The notes under the pieces: generated by a model
Seen by the model: the letters and a program-made list of their open reading frames with translations, nothing else
Told to the model about the DNA's origin: nothing
Databases searched by the model: none
NCBI GenBank assembly: GCA_947495575.1
Contig: CANLZL010000004.1
Coordinates: 62,001 to 126,000, forward strand
Origin: an uncultured Nioella sp.
Lineage (GTDB): Bacteria; Pseudomonadota; Alphaproteobacteria; Rhodobacterales; Rhodobacteraceae
Direction: 5' to 3'
Length of the DNA: 64,000 nt
Part shown: one piece after another, positions 1-11,040 of the stretch
Layout: each line of letters starts with the position of its first letter
How positions within the stretch are numbered: position 1 is the first letter of the stretch
Translations under genes and position numbers: made by a program

Positions 1-395
1 AATGGCAGCCGAAAGTCTCTCTCTTGACGTTCACGTCGTGGCAACTGACAGCAGGTGGAGTGTTGATGGTTCCGGTTGTCTTTGTGCTGGAGCCGGGCAT
101 TCCTAGCTTTTCAATGGCAAACTGGATCGGGCTTTTGTGGTTATCAGCGATTGGCGCGGCGTTAACCTATGTTCTCTGGTTTCGCGGAATTGCCCGTTTG
201 TCGCCCGCGGCGGTCTCGAACCTCGGGTTTCTAAGCCCGCTTTCAGCCGTGTTACTGGGATGGTTGGTTTTGGGAGAACGATTGAGCGGGTTGCAAATGC
301 TGGGCGCCTTCGTCGTACTGGGCGCTGTTTGGTTGGGGCAGGGCGGACCCGCCCGCCCGCCCCTTTTCCGGGGGAGGATCCTCCGGACCCCCTGA
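1..395 (+). CDS. EamA/DMT-family transporter, C-terminal part (5' end outside window)
   Basis: The reading frame is already open at base 3 and runs to a TGA at 393-395, so only about the last 130 residues are visible. They form four hydrophobic helices with the late EamA pattern: a Y-x-x-W-F helix, then S-P-L-S-A-V-L-L-G-W, a short G-E-R-L turn and a last glycine-rich helix. Members of this drug/metabolite transporter superfamily are inner-membrane exporters or importers of small metabolites. The substrate cannot be told from this part. The tail after the last helix is short and rich in Pro and Arg. A strong intrinsic terminator follows 20 nt downstream. Confidence 0.85.
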   Translation, partial: WQPKVSLLTFTSWQLTAGGVLMVPVVFVLEPGIPSFSMANWIGLLWLSAIGAALTYVLWFRGIARLSPAAVSNLGFLSPLSAVLLGWLVLGERLSGLQMLGAFVVLGAVWLGQGGPARPPLFRGRILRTP

Positions 396-416
396 CATGC
401 TTTGGACAAAATGGAA

Positions 417-445
417 GGGGCGGCAAAAAAACGCCGCCCCTTTTT
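417..445 (+). terminator. Rho-independent terminator after the EamA gene
   Basis: An 8-bp perfect stem (GGGGCGGC / GCCGCCCC) with an A-rich loop is followed directly by TTTTT. The U-tract is on the plus strand, so it ends the transporter transcript. The minus-strand nucleotidase gene converges from the other side. Confidence 0.85.
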
Positions 446-465
446 AGAAGAATTCTATTGCTAGA

Positions 466-2424
466 TCAAAGCGATATGCGGAATCGAGCAAACCCGTCTG
501 GACCATCGCCCGCCGGCTCGATCGATACACCCGGGACACTATCAGCATAAGGTGCACCGCCTGGGCCGGTGTCGAAGAGAACGGTTGTGCCGTCCATCGG
601 GGCAAAAGACCAGTTGGCGTCTGCCGCAGGGTCAATTGTGCCTTGTTCGACGATATAACGCACGATCACGTCGCGGTTGGTGTCAGGTCCTTCGAATATC
701 ACCGTATCGGCATTGGCACCGGGGAAAGAGCCCCCGCCGCCGGCACGATAGTTATTCGTTGCGATGACAAACTGCATATCCGGTGTCACCGGTTCGCCAT
801 TAAAAGTCAGGTTGACGATCCGGCTGGCATCGGGGTTCAGCGGCTCGCCACGCGGGGTGAAACGCGAGGGTTGGCTGAGGTCGATCTGATACTCAACCCC
901 GTCGATCACATCGAAATTGTAGGACGGGAATTCGGGGTTCAGAAGAACCTGATCGGTCTCACCAGGATTGATCTGGTTGAAGATGCCCGCTGAGCGTTCA
1001 AGCCAGCCTTGCAACTGTTCTCCGTTGATCAGGACAGCTCGCACAGTGTTGGGGTAAAGATAGAGGTCCGCCACGTTGCGGATTGCAACATCACCCACAG
1101 GCACATCAGTGTAGTATTGTGGACCACCACGGCCACCGGCCTTGAATGGTGCGGCGGCGGACAGGATCGGCAGGCCTTCATATTCTGTGCCCGCCATCAT
1201 CTGTTCAATATACCAGGTTTGGGCGATCGAGACGATTTGAACAGAAGGATCATCAGCCACCAGTGCAAAATAGCTGTGTAACGGCGCGGCCGTCTGGCCA
1301 ACCGCGCGGCGCACATAGGCCAGCGTTGCATCATGTTCTTCCTGAACAGACGCTTCTACCGCTGCAACGCTTTCAACCAATGGTGTGATCGACCGATCTT
1401 CCTCGCGCCGCGATATTGGACGTGCCTCTGACGTATGCGAAATCACGCGCCATTCGCCGCCTTCATGTGCCAACATCAGGTCCACAAGACCCATATGGCT
1501 GCCCCAGAAACCGCCCATCGTGGCGGGCTTGCCCATGATCGTGCCAGCCGCCGCATCGACGCCGGGGGTGTCTTCATAATTGGGGCCGGGGAAGACCCGG
1601 TGATGGTGGCCGGTCAAAATGGCATCAATGCCGTCAATCGCCGCGACAGGGATCGAGGCGTTTTCCTGACCGTCGACATGATCGGCCTCACCGATGCCTG
1701 AGTGGCTGAGTGCGATGATAAGATCCGCACCTTCTTCCTTCATTTGCGGCACATATGCCCGCGCGGTTTCCACGATATCGCGGGCCTGAACATTGCCCTG
1801 TAGATGGCGGTTGTCCCAGTTCATGATCTGCGGCGGAACAAAACCGATCAGTCCAATGCGAATGTCATGAGTTTCGCCCGCACCGTCGGTCACCTGATGG
1901 TCGATAATCGTATAGGGCGGGATCAGCGTATGATCTTCCAGAGGCGACGCCCCCATTTCGCGGACCACATTGGCGCAGACCACCGGGAAACCCGCACCAG
2001 ACAGCGAGTTCATGAGGAAGTTAAGGCCATAGTTGAATTCATGGTTGCCAAGGGTCGATCCGTCATAACCAAGCGTATTCATCGCAGTAATGATCGGGTG
2101 ACTGTCGCCCTCACTCATGCCGCGTTCATAGGCAATATAATCGCCCATTGGGTTGCCTTGCAGAAAGTCGCCATTGTCCAGAAGCAGCGAGTTGGTGGAT
2201 TCCGCGCGGACCTCTTCAATCAACGCGGCGGTACGGCTGAGGCCGACCGTGTCAATAGGCCGGTCGCCGTAGTAATCATATGGAAACACGTGAACGTGCA
2301 GGTCTGTCGTTTCCATGATGCGCAAATGCGCCTGATTGGCTTGCGCGTTGGCAGAAAACGGATGCAGCGCGATGAAACTGGCCGATGCGCCCAGAAAAGT
2401 TCGGCGGCTCAAGTGAAATGGCAT
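466..2424 (-). CDS. Tat-exported 2',3'-cyclic-nucleotide phosphodiesterase / 3'-nucleotidase (CpdB-like)
   Basis: A 652-residue metallophosphoesterase with the CpdB/5'-nucleotidase architecture. A twin-arginine signal (S-R-R-T-F-L-G near residue 6, ending A-N-A-Q-A) is followed by the phosphatase domain with [25 protein letters not shown] and G-H-H-H metal-binding motifs. A C-terminal 5'-nucleotidase substrate domain has the N-N-Y-R-A-G-G-G loop. Such enzymes act in the periplasm, hydrolysing 2',3'-cNMPs and 3'-nucleotides to scavenge phosphate and nucleosides. The start at 2424 is chosen because GGGAG lies 7 nt upstream and the Tat motif then sits at the N-terminus; an upstream in-frame start at 2451 would displace it. 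The gene stands alone. Confidence 0.9.
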   Translation of the reverse strand: MPFHLSRRTFLGASASFIALHPFSANAQANQAHLRIMETTDLHVHVFPYDYYGDRPIDTVGLSRTAALIEEVRAESTNSLLLDNGDFLQGNPMGDYIAYERGMSEGDSHPIITAMNTLGYDGSTLGNHEFNYGLNFLMNSLSGAGFPVVCANVVREMGASPLEDHTLIPPYTIIDHQVTDGAGETHDIRIGLIGFVPPQIMNWDNRHLQGNVQARDIVETARAYVPQMKEEGADLIIALSHSGIGEADHVDGQENASIPVAAIDGIDAILTGHHHRVFPGPNYEDTPGVDAAAGTIMGKPATMGGFWGSHMGLVDLMLAHEGGEWRVISHTSEARPISRREEDRSITPLVESVAAVEASVQEEHDATLAYVRRAVGQTAAPLHSYFALVADDPSVQIVSIAQTWYIEQMMAGTEYEGLPILSAAAPFKAGGRGGPQYYTDVPVGDVAIRNVADLYLYPNTVRAVLINGEQLQGWLERSAGIFNQINPGETDQVLLNPEFPSYNFDVIDGVEYQIDLSQPSRFTPRGEPLNPDASRIVNLTFNGEPVTPDMQFVIATNNYRAGGGGSFPGANADTVIFEGPDTNRDVIVRYIVEQGTIDPAADANWSFAPMDGTTVLFDTGPGGAPYADSVPGVSIEPAGDGPDGFARFRISL

Positions 2425-2530
2425 GTGTGATCTCCCGTTGATGTCGCCCATTTTGTAATGGACTTTTGTTACCGATTTTTTTCGTGACCGCAGCCACTTA
2501 GAAAGTCAGACAACAACTGTCAGCCAGAGA

Positions 2531-2565
2531 TGCCAAAACGGCAAGAGGCGGCCCGAAGCCGCCCC
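2531..2565 (-). terminator. Probable terminator after the outer-membrane protein gene
   Basis: On the minus strand a GGCGGC / GCCGCC hairpin with a CTTCGGG-type loop lies just downstream of the barrel gene stop. A second small hairpin containing TTTT follows. The U-tract is short and displaced, so efficiency is uncertain. Confidence 0.5.
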
Positions 2566-2607
2566 TTTGGTCGGCCAAAAATGACCGACTAATTGGTTTT
2601 GTCTTGG

Positions 2608-3303
2608 TCAGAACCGGAAATTTACCCCGATGCGGGCGGTCGTGAATGCGCCATTTCCGACGAAATCTTCCGTGCCAATGCCGGTGCCAAAGGGAATGTC
2701 ACCTACATCGATATGCAGCACTTCGAAATTCAGCGAAGTTTGATCGTTCAAGGCTTGTTCGAATCCGAGACCAGCAGCCCAACCCGTGGCAGAGCCGCCG
2801 CCTTGTTGGGCGCTATTGAAGATACCTCCATCCACGTCGGCCCAAGCCACACCGGCTGAGGCATAAACCAGTGAATCATTCATCGCATACCCGACACGAC
2901 CACGAAGTGTAGCGACCGAATTGATCGTGACGTTACAATCACCAGTGTTGCAGCTCCAGAACGGACCAGTAGTGCCTTGTGACGTAATACCTTCGGGACC
3001 AGTAGAGATGTCGAATACTCCACCATAGACCCAGGATCCGTTTTGGATGTTATAGCCGGCTGATAGACCGATGATGGCACCGTCCACGTCAACGCTTGGC
3101 CCGACCCCCGATGCACTTTCGAGGCGATAATCGCCGGTGGCACCGCCAGCAAATGCGCCTAGGTAAAACCCAGACCAGTCGTGGGCTGGGTCCGGTACAA
3201 CGATGACCGGCGGATCAACCGGGGGCGGCGTGGGGCCGTCAGCAAAAGCGGTGGTCGCGCCAAACACGGCGGCAGCTGCGATGAAGACTGGCTTTATGGT
3301 CAT
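2608..3303 (-). CDS. Outer-membrane beta-barrel protein (OmpA-like/Omp25 type)
   Basis: A 231-residue exported protein. The signal peptide (M-T-I-K-P-V-F-I-A-A-A-A...F-A-D) precedes a Pro-rich linker and then W-S-G-F-Y-L-G-A-F-A-G, the usual opening of the small opacity-type beta-barrels. Alternating hydrophobic strands follow and the C-terminus is R-I-G-V-N-F-R-F, ending in Phe as expected for BAM recognition. Family members give surface stability or adhesion; no specific role can be assigned. The start at 3303 has GGGAG 9 nt upstream, and the longer reading frame to 3384 has no signal at its N-terminus. Two cysteines in a loop near residue 90 (C-N-T-G-D-C) could form a disulfide. Confidence 0.85.
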   Translation of the reverse strand: MTIKPVFIAAAAVFGATTAFADGPTPPPVDPPVIVVPDPAHDWSGFYLGAFAGGATGDYRLESASGVGPSVDVDGAIIGLSAGYNIQNGSWVYGGVFDISTGPEGITSQGTTGPFWSCNTGDCNVTINSVATLRGRVGYAMNDSLVYASAGVAWADVDGGIFNSAQQGGGSATGWAAGLGFEQALNDQTSLNFEVLHIDVGDIPFGTGIGTEDFVGNGAFTTARIGVNFRF

Positions 3304-3444
3304 GACAAATATCTCCCAGGAACTATTGTGCAATGTTACCGCAGCAAAGTCACCAATTGGGAAAAATTTACGGTTAGCTGGCAAGACCTTATAGCGGTGC
3401 GATTTCCCGCTCCATCGGGATCAGGCCATAAACGCAGAAAACTC

Positions 3445-3482
3445 ACAAAAAAAACGAGGGGCGATTCGGAAAACGCCCCTCG
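3445..3482 (-). terminator. Rho-independent terminator after ppaC
   Basis: A 9-bp perfect stem CGAGGGGCG / CGCCCCTCG is followed on the minus strand by a run of eight T. It lies 18 nt past the pyrophosphatase stop codon. Confidence 0.9.
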
Positions 3483-3499
3483 CTGAGAAAGTGGTTTGA

Positions 3500-4420
3500 T
3501 CAGACCGCCAAGTTCGGGATGATTTGTTTTTTGCGGCTCATAATGCCCGGCAAAACAACGCTATCGCCCGTCACCGTCGCACCAAAGCTTTTCTCGGCCA
3601 CAGTTTTCACTAGATCGTTGGGGACCAGCAAAGTGGCCTCTTCGTTCAAGATATCGACGATGAACAACAGAACCTGATCGACCCCATCCTCTTCAGCAAC
3701 GGCAGGCATGGACGTTGCAAGGCTGGCTTTACGATCAAGCACAACCGCGGGCGCTGTGGTTTCCAATACGGATACGCGGAAATTGGTGCCGCCAACTTCG
3801 TAGATTTTGGAATCCATACGGATCAACTCAGCATCAGAAAAGCTGGACACATCGGACTTTGCAGCAAACATCTCAGCGGCGTATTCGGCGACATCGATGT
3901 CAAGATCGGCAGCGAGGATTTCAACAACCTCGCGGTCACGGTCAGTTGTTGTGGGTGACCGGAATTCCAGCGTGTCAGACAGGATGCAGGACAAAGCCGC
4001 GCCTTTGACCCAAGCGGGCATATTGGCGACGTCCGCACCCATCAGGTCATACATGATGGTGGCGGTGCAGGCGACCGGACGAATGGTGATGTCAATTGGG
4101 CCTTTGGTTTCGATGCCGCCGACCAATTTGTGGTGGTCGATGATTGCAGTGATATCTGCGTCATTGATTGCGTCAGGTAGCTCAGCCGGGTTGTTTGTGT
4201 CTACAATCACAACCGGCTGATCGGCTTCAACGGTCTGGATGATCCGTGGCTTGGGCAGGTCCCATTTTTCAAGGACAAACGCGGCTTCGGTATTGGGTTC
4301 CCCCAACAAAACGGCCTCTGCATTTTCGCCTTTGACTTCGTTCAGATACCAAGCCCAAATGATTGGAGAGCCGGTGGAGTCAGTGTCGGGGGATTTATGT
4401 CCAAAAACGAGAGTTGTCAT
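3500..4420 (-). CDS. ppaC: Manganese-dependent inorganic pyrophosphatase (family II, DHH superfamily)
   Basis: A 306-residue cytoplasmic enzyme that hydrolyses pyrophosphate to phosphate. The family II signature is clear: G-H-K-S-P-D-T-D-S at the N-terminus (metal ligands), V-D-T-N in the middle, the DHH motif I-I-D-H-H-K near residue 96, and the C-terminal DHHA2 domain with the S-R-K-K-Q substrate-binding loop close to the end. Length matches the family norm of about 306-310 residues. The ATG at 4420 puts the G-H-K-S-P-D-T motif at residue 7, as in known members; the upstream extension is not expected. The flavoprotein gene lies 108 nt upstream in the same direction, so cotranscription is possible. 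Confidence 0.95.
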   Translation of the reverse strand: MTTLVFGHKSPDTDSTGSPIIWAWYLNEVKGENAEAVLLGEPNTEAAFVLEKWDLPKPRIIQTVEADQPVVIVDTNNPAELPDAINDADITAIIDHHKLVGGIETKGPIDITIRPVACTATIMYDLMGADVANMPAWVKGAALSCILSDTLEFRSPTTTDRDREVVEILAADLDIDVAEYAAEMFAAKSDVSSFSDAELIRMDSKIYEVGGTNFRVSVLETTAPAVVLDRKASLATSMPAVAEEDGVDQVLLFIVDILNEEATLLVPNDLVKTVAEKSFGATVTGDSVVLPGIMSRKKQIIPNLAV

Positions 4421-4528
4421 ATCTGTGCAATCCATTGAATCTGCGTTGACGCGGGTCATAACCTGCCCTGAACTGTTTGTCAGGGGGCAGTTATGCCGCA
4501 TCGCAGCAACGCCGGTATGACGTGGCGG

Positions 4529-5842
4529 TCACTCTGCCGGGATCAATTTCGCTTGAACGCGTTTGGCAACCCAGGCCGCAAGTTTCTTTAGGCCAACTCC
4601 CGTGCGGAACTCGAATTCCTCGAAATGGAAATCGCGTGCGCTGACGCCGCGATACGAGAGCCCTTTCTGCAATGATTGTCGTAGGCCTGCCGGGCCGCAA
4701 AACCAGATCTTGGCGCGCCCGCCGGCGGTAGAAGCAATTTGGTCGGCATCGAGGCGTTGCGCTTGTGCCGAGGATATCAGAACAAGGTTTAGATTGGCGA
4801 CACGGTTTACTGCGGCATTGATACGGTCCAGCTGCGGCGCATGTTGAGCTGACTTCACACACCAAAAAAGTGTCACGGGCCTTGGCAGATCATTAGGCAG
4901 GGCCTCAGCCCATGCCACAAAAGGTGTGATGCCGATCCCGCCAGCAATCCAGATTTCGGACGCGGATTTTGGTGCGCGGCGGACAAAGCGCCCGAACGGG
5001 CCTTGCACGCGTACAGTGTCACCAACGCTCAAGTCTCTGCCAAGGCGATATGTGTAATCGCCAAGCGCCTTGACCGTGATCTGCAGCTTTCCGTCGTCTG
5101 CAGCTGGCGCCGATAGGGAATATGGGTGCGGTTCGGCCAGCCCGGCGGTTCCAAAGCTGAATATAGCAAACTGGCCGGGTTGGAACTTGATCGCCCGACC
5201 CTTGGGCGACATCGTGATTTCTGTGGCGCCGCCAGTTTGGCGTATTGTCTCGACAACATAGGCGGCAGACCTGCGCATGCTGGTTGGCAACAAGGTCACG
5301 CCATAGGCCACTACCCCCAATCCGCAAAAGACGAGAACGTAAAGACCAAGGGCAGAGGTGTTGTCGAAGGGTTTTTGAATAAAGATGAAATGAAACGTAC
5401 CGGCCGCAAAAAAACTACCCATGGCCTTATGTGTCCACTTCCACAAATGGTACGGAATGAAAGTGGCAACCGAAATGACCACCAGAATAAGCAGGCCATA
5501 GAGGCTGAGTTCTCCCAAAGTCTCTGCCAGATCAGACAGCGCGTTTTCCCGCCCCCGGCCATCGATTTCAGCGTCCAACGTGTCATGAAAGAGGATTGCC
5601 GCCATCGCAATGATCCCGGACCACTTGTGCAGGACATAGACCCGGTCCATTGATCCCATCAACGCCTCTATGCCCGGCAAACGGGTGGCCATCATTTGCG
5701 CCCAAGCCATCAGGATCAAGGCCACGACGCCAATATACTGGCTAAAGAGGGCACCGGAGTTCGTGACATTCGGGATATTCAAAAACATCCATGCCGGGAT
5801 CAGACAGGACAGGATGATGGCGATCAGGCCGGCAGCGCGCAT
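4529..5842 (-). CDS. Ferric-reductase-like transmembrane flavoprotein (FAD/NAD(P)H oxidoreductase)
   Basis: A 437-residue membrane oxidoreductase. Residues 1-190 hold about six membrane helices of the ferric-reductase type, with candidate haem histidines in V-L-H-K-W-S-G and T-F-H-F-I-F. The cytoplasmic part has an FAD-binding barrel (G-Q-F-A-I-F-S-F then H-P-Y-S-L-S near residue 250) and an NAD(P)-binding fold with G-G-I-G-I-T-P-F-V and a terminal F-C-G-P-A-G motif. The expected role is electron transfer from NAD(P)H through FAD and haem across the membrane, for ferric iron or another acceptor; the acceptor is not evident. No iron-uptake genes are adjacent. It is followed by ppaC on the same strand. 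Confidence 0.85.
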   Translation of the reverse strand: MRAAGLIAIILSCLIPAWMFLNIPNVTNSGALFSQYIGVVALILMAWAQMMATRLPGIEALMGSMDRVYVLHKWSGIIAMAAILFHDTLDAEIDGRGRENALSDLAETLGELSLYGLLILVVISVATFIPYHLWKWTHKAMGSFFAAGTFHFIFIQKPFDNTSALGLYVLVFCGLGVVAYGVTLLPTSMRRSAAYVVETIRQTGGATEITMSPKGRAIKFQPGQFAIFSFGTAGLAEPHPYSLSAPAADDGKLQITVKALGDYTYRLGRDLSVGDTVRVQGPFGRFVRRAPKSASEIWIAGGIGITPFVAWAEALPNDLPRPVTLFWCVKSAQHAPQLDRINAAVNRVANLNLVLISSAQAQRLDADQIASTAGGRAKIWFCGPAGLRQSLQKGLSYRGVSARDFHFEEFEFRTGVGLKKLAAWVAKRVQAKLIPAE

Positions 5843-5915
5843 AGGGCACCTCTTTTAGTAAGTATTACGCGGGCGATGTGGCACGCTACGCGTCCAATTG
5901 CCATCTAACTCGTGT

Positions 5916-6908
5916 TTATGACAGCCCCAGGGCAGGCAAAAGCTTCATCTTTTTCAGCGCTATATGCAGCAATGCCGGAAAAATGAGCCCTGCAAGCGTT
6001 CCAATCAGGATGTGAAGCGGCAACCAGTCAATTCCGACCTTCATCATTGCAATCCGGGCGCCAGCAGAAAAAATCGTGTGGCTGACATAAATGGTGAGCG
6101 AGATTTCACCCGCGTACCGCAGCCAGCCAATTGCACGGTGCCGGCCCCATTTAGCGGACAAACCTCCCGCAACCGTAATAGCCGCTGCGGACATGGCGAT
6201 GGCCAGAACCAATCCGGTCCACAGGCCAGTGGGGAATTGAACAGCAACGCCTGAGAGGCCGACCAGTGCCACCAACCCCCAAAAAAGGGCTGCCTTATCA
6301 AGAGGTGGAGATATCGCGAAACTGCCCAACACAGCGCCAAGAAAAAAGTATGGCGCGTTGAGCAAGGCCTGTAACAGCCAAGGCACCGCTGGCCCTGGCA
6401 GAGTTGGGATGAGCAATAGCGCCAACACTGATGCCAAGAATGACGCAGCCCACAATCGAGGTGTCATTCGCCATGTAAGGATCAAGCCAACCAGCGGAAT
6501 TTGCAGAAGGAAGAGGGCCCAAAGAAACCAAAAATGGGCCACGGGGGGCAGGGGCAAACTGGCCAGGTCACTAAATTCGCCGCCCGAATTGCTGGCTGCC
6601 CCTGCAAGCGCACGAAAACCCAGAAAGACATAGGTCCAAATCACCAATGGATAAAGCAACCGCTTGGCGCGGCTCATCACTGCCGTTGAGAAGGATTCAA
6701 TTTTCAGCCTTGGCGCAAAATAGCCCGACAGGACGAAGAAGAATGGCATGTGGAAGGCGTAGATTATTCGATCAGCGTCGTTAAACCAGCTGTAGCCTTC
6801 GAAAAGACCCGCACCGTTCAAGCCACGCAAAGCATGTCCAAGCACGACAAGAACGATCCCGATCCCCCGGGCCGTGTCGATCCAATCCAATCGGCCTGTT
6901 TGCTGCAA
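5916..6908 (-). CDS. Acyltransferase family 3 membrane protein (TTG start)
   Basis: A 330-residue integral membrane protein with about ten hydrophobic segments. It shows the acyltransferase-3 opening W-I-D-T-A-R-G-I-G-I-V-L-V-V-L-G-H with the conserved Arg and His, and F-F-V-L-S-G-Y-F near residue 70. Family members O-acylate sugars or other cell-surface molecules at the inner membrane. No sugar or polysaccharide genes adjoin it, so the acceptor is unknown. The longest frame starts at 6980, but AAGGAG lies 8 nt before a TTG at 6908. That start puts the first helix at the expected distance from the N-terminus, so it is preferred. Confidence 0.85.
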   Translation of the reverse strand: MQQTGRLDWIDTARGIGIVLVVLGHALRGLNGAGLFEGYSWFNDADRIIYAFHMPFFFVLSGYFAPRLKIESFSTAVMSRAKRLLYPLVIWTYVFLGFRALAGAASNSGGEFSDLASLPLPPVAHFWFLWALFLLQIPLVGLILTWRMTPRLWAASFLASVLALLLIPTLPGPAVPWLLQALLNAPYFFLGAVLGSFAISPPLDKAALFWGLVALVGLSGVAVQFPTGLWTGLVLAIAMSAAAITVAGGLSAKWGRHRAIGWLRYAGEISLTIYVSHTIFSAGARIAMMKVGIDWLPLHILIGTLAGLIFPALLHIALKKMKLLPALGLS

Positions 6909-7020
6909 TAGCCCACTCCTTTGCACTGCGAAACAACACGGTGCGCGCCCGGTTTGGCAATGAAAAACCTGGAAATTCAAGAGGATTGGAGCAGGGCATG
7001 GATTTTCTGCATCGGTTACA

Positions 7021-7048
7021 TTGACTCGCGTTGTTCATCTCCTTATCT
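7021..7048 (+). promoter_or_regulatory. Promoter of groESL (sigma-70 / possibly RpoH-type)
   Basis: TTGACT at 7021-7026 and TTATCT at 7043-7048 are separated by 16 nt. The context CTTATCT resembles the -10 of alphaproteobacterial RpoH promoters. The predicted start site, near 7055, falls at the edge of the CIRCE element. Confidence 0.6.
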
Positions 7049-7056
7049 ACGGGTCG

Positions 7057-7083
7057 TTATCACTCGATATGGTTGAGTGCTAA
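7057..7083 (+). promoter_or_regulatory. CIRCE operator (HrcA binding site) for groESL
   Basis: TTATCACTC at 7057-7065, a 9-nt spacer and GAGTGCTAA at 7075-7083 match the CIRCE consensus (TTAGCACTC-N9-GAGTGCTAA) with a single mismatch in the left arm. It overlaps or just follows the predicted transcription start. This is the known arrangement for HrcA repression of groESL. The hrcA gene is not in the window. Confidence 0.9.
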
Positions 7084-7122
7084 CATGGGAGTTAACAAAC
7101 GAACCGAAGGAGTGTTCGCAAG

Positions 7123-7410
7123 ATGGCATTCACACCACTGCATGACCGCGTTCTGGTTGAACGCGTCGAATCCGACGAAAAAACCGCTGGTGGACTGATC
7201 ATCCCCGAGGCCGCAAAAGAGAAACCGGCAGAAGGCCTGGTTGTTGCAGCCGGCGCCGGTGCAAAAGACGAAAGCGGAAACCGCATCGCCATGGACGTCA
7301 AAGCAGGCGACAAGATCCTCTTTGGCAAATGGTCCGGTACCGAAGTGACCGTTGACGGCAAAGAAATGCTGATCATGAAAGAAAGCGACATCCTGGGCCT
7401 CATCGCCTAA
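7123..7410 (+). CDS. groES: Co-chaperonin GroES
   Basis: A 95-residue protein of the normal GroES length. It opens [10 protein letters not shown], has the mobile loop [10 protein letters not shown] that contacts GroEL, and ends [10 protein letters not shown]. The heptamer caps the GroEL ring and makes the folding chamber in the cytoplasm. An AAGGAG ribosome site precedes the ATG. groEL follows 52 nt downstream in one operon under the CIRCE/heat-shock promoter. Confidence 0.98.
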   Translation: MAFTPLHDRVLVERVESDEKTAGGLIIPEAAKEKPAEGLVVAAGAGAKDESGNRIAMDVKAGDKILFGKWSGTEVTVDGKEMLIMKESDILGLIA

Positions 7411-7447
7411 GTCGATCCGCTTTTCCACTCAAGAAATTCAAGAATAG

Positions 7448-9106
<1,659 letters not shown>

Positions 9107-9136
9107 GCTGGCCTAACAGCCTGAATAATCGGAAAT

Positions 9137-9163
9137 AGGCCGCCCATTGGGCGGCCTTTTTTT
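9137..9163 (+). terminator. Rho-independent terminator of the groESL operon
   Basis: A 9-bp stem AGGCCGCCC / GGGCGGCCT with a 3-nt loop is followed by seven T. It lies 31 nt after the groEL stop codon. Confidence 0.95.
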
Positions 9164-9198
9164 GTTGGGTTGTTTGTTCGGACAACTTGTCGTGCTGC

Positions 9199-9768
9199 TT
9201 AATTTCTGGGGTTCAGGGCCTGTTGCCATTCCTCAACCGCGTCCACCGGATGAACCAGCATTAGGGTCGTCAGGATGAGACTGTCACGTGCAAGAAGAGC
9301 GGCCAGCAGTTCAAAAATGAGAATTACCAAAACTGTTTGCGTCGGCATTATCCGACAGGCGATAAAAAAGCCGCCCATCATCCAAACATAATCGGCCACG
9401 GCGTTTAGCACACTGTCGCCGACATAGCCCTGGTTGATCGTGGTGGCCCGGAAAGCGTCTAGCACCCAATCAGTGTGTTCCACGATCTCCCACGCGACGC
9501 CGGTGGCAAGCGCAACCGCAAACGCAAATGAAAACGCCAGCCGGGGGAAAAACACCCTCCAGATCAGCGCTACCAATAGGCCATGAATGATATGGCTCAG
9601 CGTGTACCAATCCGCGATATGTTGGGAGTTTCCGCTGTCGTAGATGGATCCAACCCAAAGGCGAATTTCCTCACAGGTACAGATGAGCGGTTGGCCCCAT
9701 AACAAAAGAACAAGCGCAATCGACAGGCCGCCAACACAGAACAATGTCAAGTAAACGAGTTTGTTCAT
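9199..9768 (-). CDS. DUF2585 (UPF0314) family membrane protein
   Basis: A 189-residue membrane protein with about four hydrophobic helices. The central D-W-Y-T-L-S-H-I-I-H-G and the W-E-I-V-E-H segments, preceded by S-G-N-S-Q-H, are characteristic of the alphaproteobacterial UPF0314/DUF2585 family, whose function is unknown. The conserved His, Glu and Asp residues facing the membrane boundary hint at metal or proton chemistry, but that is inference. It converges with groEL. Confidence 0.8.
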   Translation of the reverse strand: MNKLVYLTLFCVGGLSIALVLLLWGQPLICTCEEIRLWVGSIYDSGNSQHIADWYTLSHIIHGLLVALIWRVFFPRLAFSFAFAVALATGVAWEIVEHTDWVLDAFRATTINQGYVGDSVLNAVADYVWMMGGFFIACRIMPTQTVLVILIFELLAALLARDSLILTTLMLVHPVDAVEEWQQALNPRN

Positions 9769-9885
9769 TTCAAAAAGCCTATCGGCGTGTGCTCTGATCG
9801 CTAGTATTTAGGAACTGCGCCAAGAAAGCTTCAATACTAATCCTCGGTACTTTCCTTTTGAAGCAAAACAAGGCAGGTCCTTTTT

Positions 9886-11040
9886 ATGATCTTGCCGCCA
9901 CTTACTTTTGTTAATGCAGCTGTTTTGCGCCCCGACGGGGTGTCAAGCGCAGCGATATCAATGGCGAATGGGAAGATAACATCCCGACCAGGAATGACTG
10001 TGGATCTGACGAAATTCTTGGTGCTTCCGGGTATTATTGATTTGCATGGGGACGGGTTTGAACGCCATCTCGCGCCGCGGCGCGGCGCCGTAAAGGACCT
10101 TACTGGCGGACTTGACGCCCTGGATTCTGAGCTTGGCGCATCAGGTATAACGACGGCTGTCCTGGCACAGTTCTTCAGTTGGGAGGGCGGGATGCGCGGC
10201 CCCGACTTTGCCGAGAGGATGGCAAAGGCGGTTAATAAGTATCCCGCTATCTCGGATCTAAAACTCCAGCTGCGCCTCGAGATTAATCTTTTACAAGATT
10301 ATCCGCGAGCGCGTGCCCTAATTGACTCGGCCGGCATTACTTACGTGGTGTTCAACGATCATTTGCCGCACAAGGCGTTGGCAGCAGGCAAACGTCCACC
10401 GCGCCTGACGGGGCAGGCCCTCAAAAGCGGACGCTCGCCAGAAGCACATTTGGCCATGTTGCAGGCGTTGTTTGCAGCTAGGGAAGATGTGCCGAACGCT
10501 TTGTCCACACTGGCCGAAGACCTTAATCGGGCAGGGGTCACGATGGGCAGCCACGATGATCCCGACACAAATACGCGTGAACGGTTTCGGCGGATGGGGC
10601 TGAACATTTCCGAGTTTCCTGAGACCCTGGAAACGGCCCTTTTTGCCCGAAAAGGCGGCGATCGCATAATCATGGGCGCGCCAAATGTCGTGCGCGGACA
10701 ATCTCATGACAAAAAGGTCTCAGCGCGCGAAGTTATCTTGGCAGGTGCTTGTGATGCATTGGTGTCAGACTACCACTACGCAGCGCTGAAAACAGCGGCC
10801 GTTCAGCTTTCGCGGACAGAAGACTTGACCTGGCTCGCTGCGTGGTCGCTGATCTCATCCGGTCCTGCTGATGTGATGGGCTGGAATGACAGGGGTCGAT
10901 TGGAGGACGGATTGCGCGCCGACATCACCATAATTGATGCAGCTACCATGCGCATTGCGGGAACCATTGTAGGGGGCGTTGTGTCCTTTATGTCCGGGGC
11001 GTTGGTCACTAGGTTCATTAACGGAGGCGTGATTTCATGA
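9886..11040 (+). CDS. phnM: PhnM-type alpha-D-ribose 1-methylphosphonate 5-triphosphate diphosphatase (amidohydrolase superfamily)
   Basis: A 384-residue amidohydrolase-fold enzyme, near the usual PhnM length. Matching motifs are P-G-I-I-D-L-H-G-D-G-F-E-R-H (metal site), L-R-L-E-I-N, G-S-H-D-D-P near residue 223 and L-V-S-D-Y-H near residue 288. PhnM removes pyrophosphate from ribose-methylphosphonate triphosphate in C-P lyase phosphonate degradation. No other phn gene is present here. The only partner is an EamA transporter overlapping its stop (ATGA), so the substrate may differ from that of canonical PhnM. The upstream A-A-G-G-C-A-G-G ribosome site is weak. Confidence 0.8.
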   Translation: MILPPLTFVNAAVLRPDGVSSAAISMANGKITSRPGMTVDLTKFLVLPGIIDLHGDGFERHLAPRRGAVKDLTGGLDALDSELGASGITTAVLAQFFSWEGGMRGPDFAERMAKAVNKYPAISDLKLQLRLEINLLQDYPRARALIDSAGITYVVFNDHLPHKALAAGKRPPRLTGQALKSGRSPEAHLAMLQALFAAREDVPNALSTLAEDLNRAGVTMGSHDDPDTNTRERFRRMGLNISEFPETLETALFARKGGDRIIMGAPNVVRGQSHDKKVSAREVILAGACDALVSDYHYAALKTAAVQLSRTEDLTWLAAWSLISSGPADVMGWNDRGRLEDGLRADITIIDAATMRIAGTIVGGVVSFMSGALVTRFINGGVIS

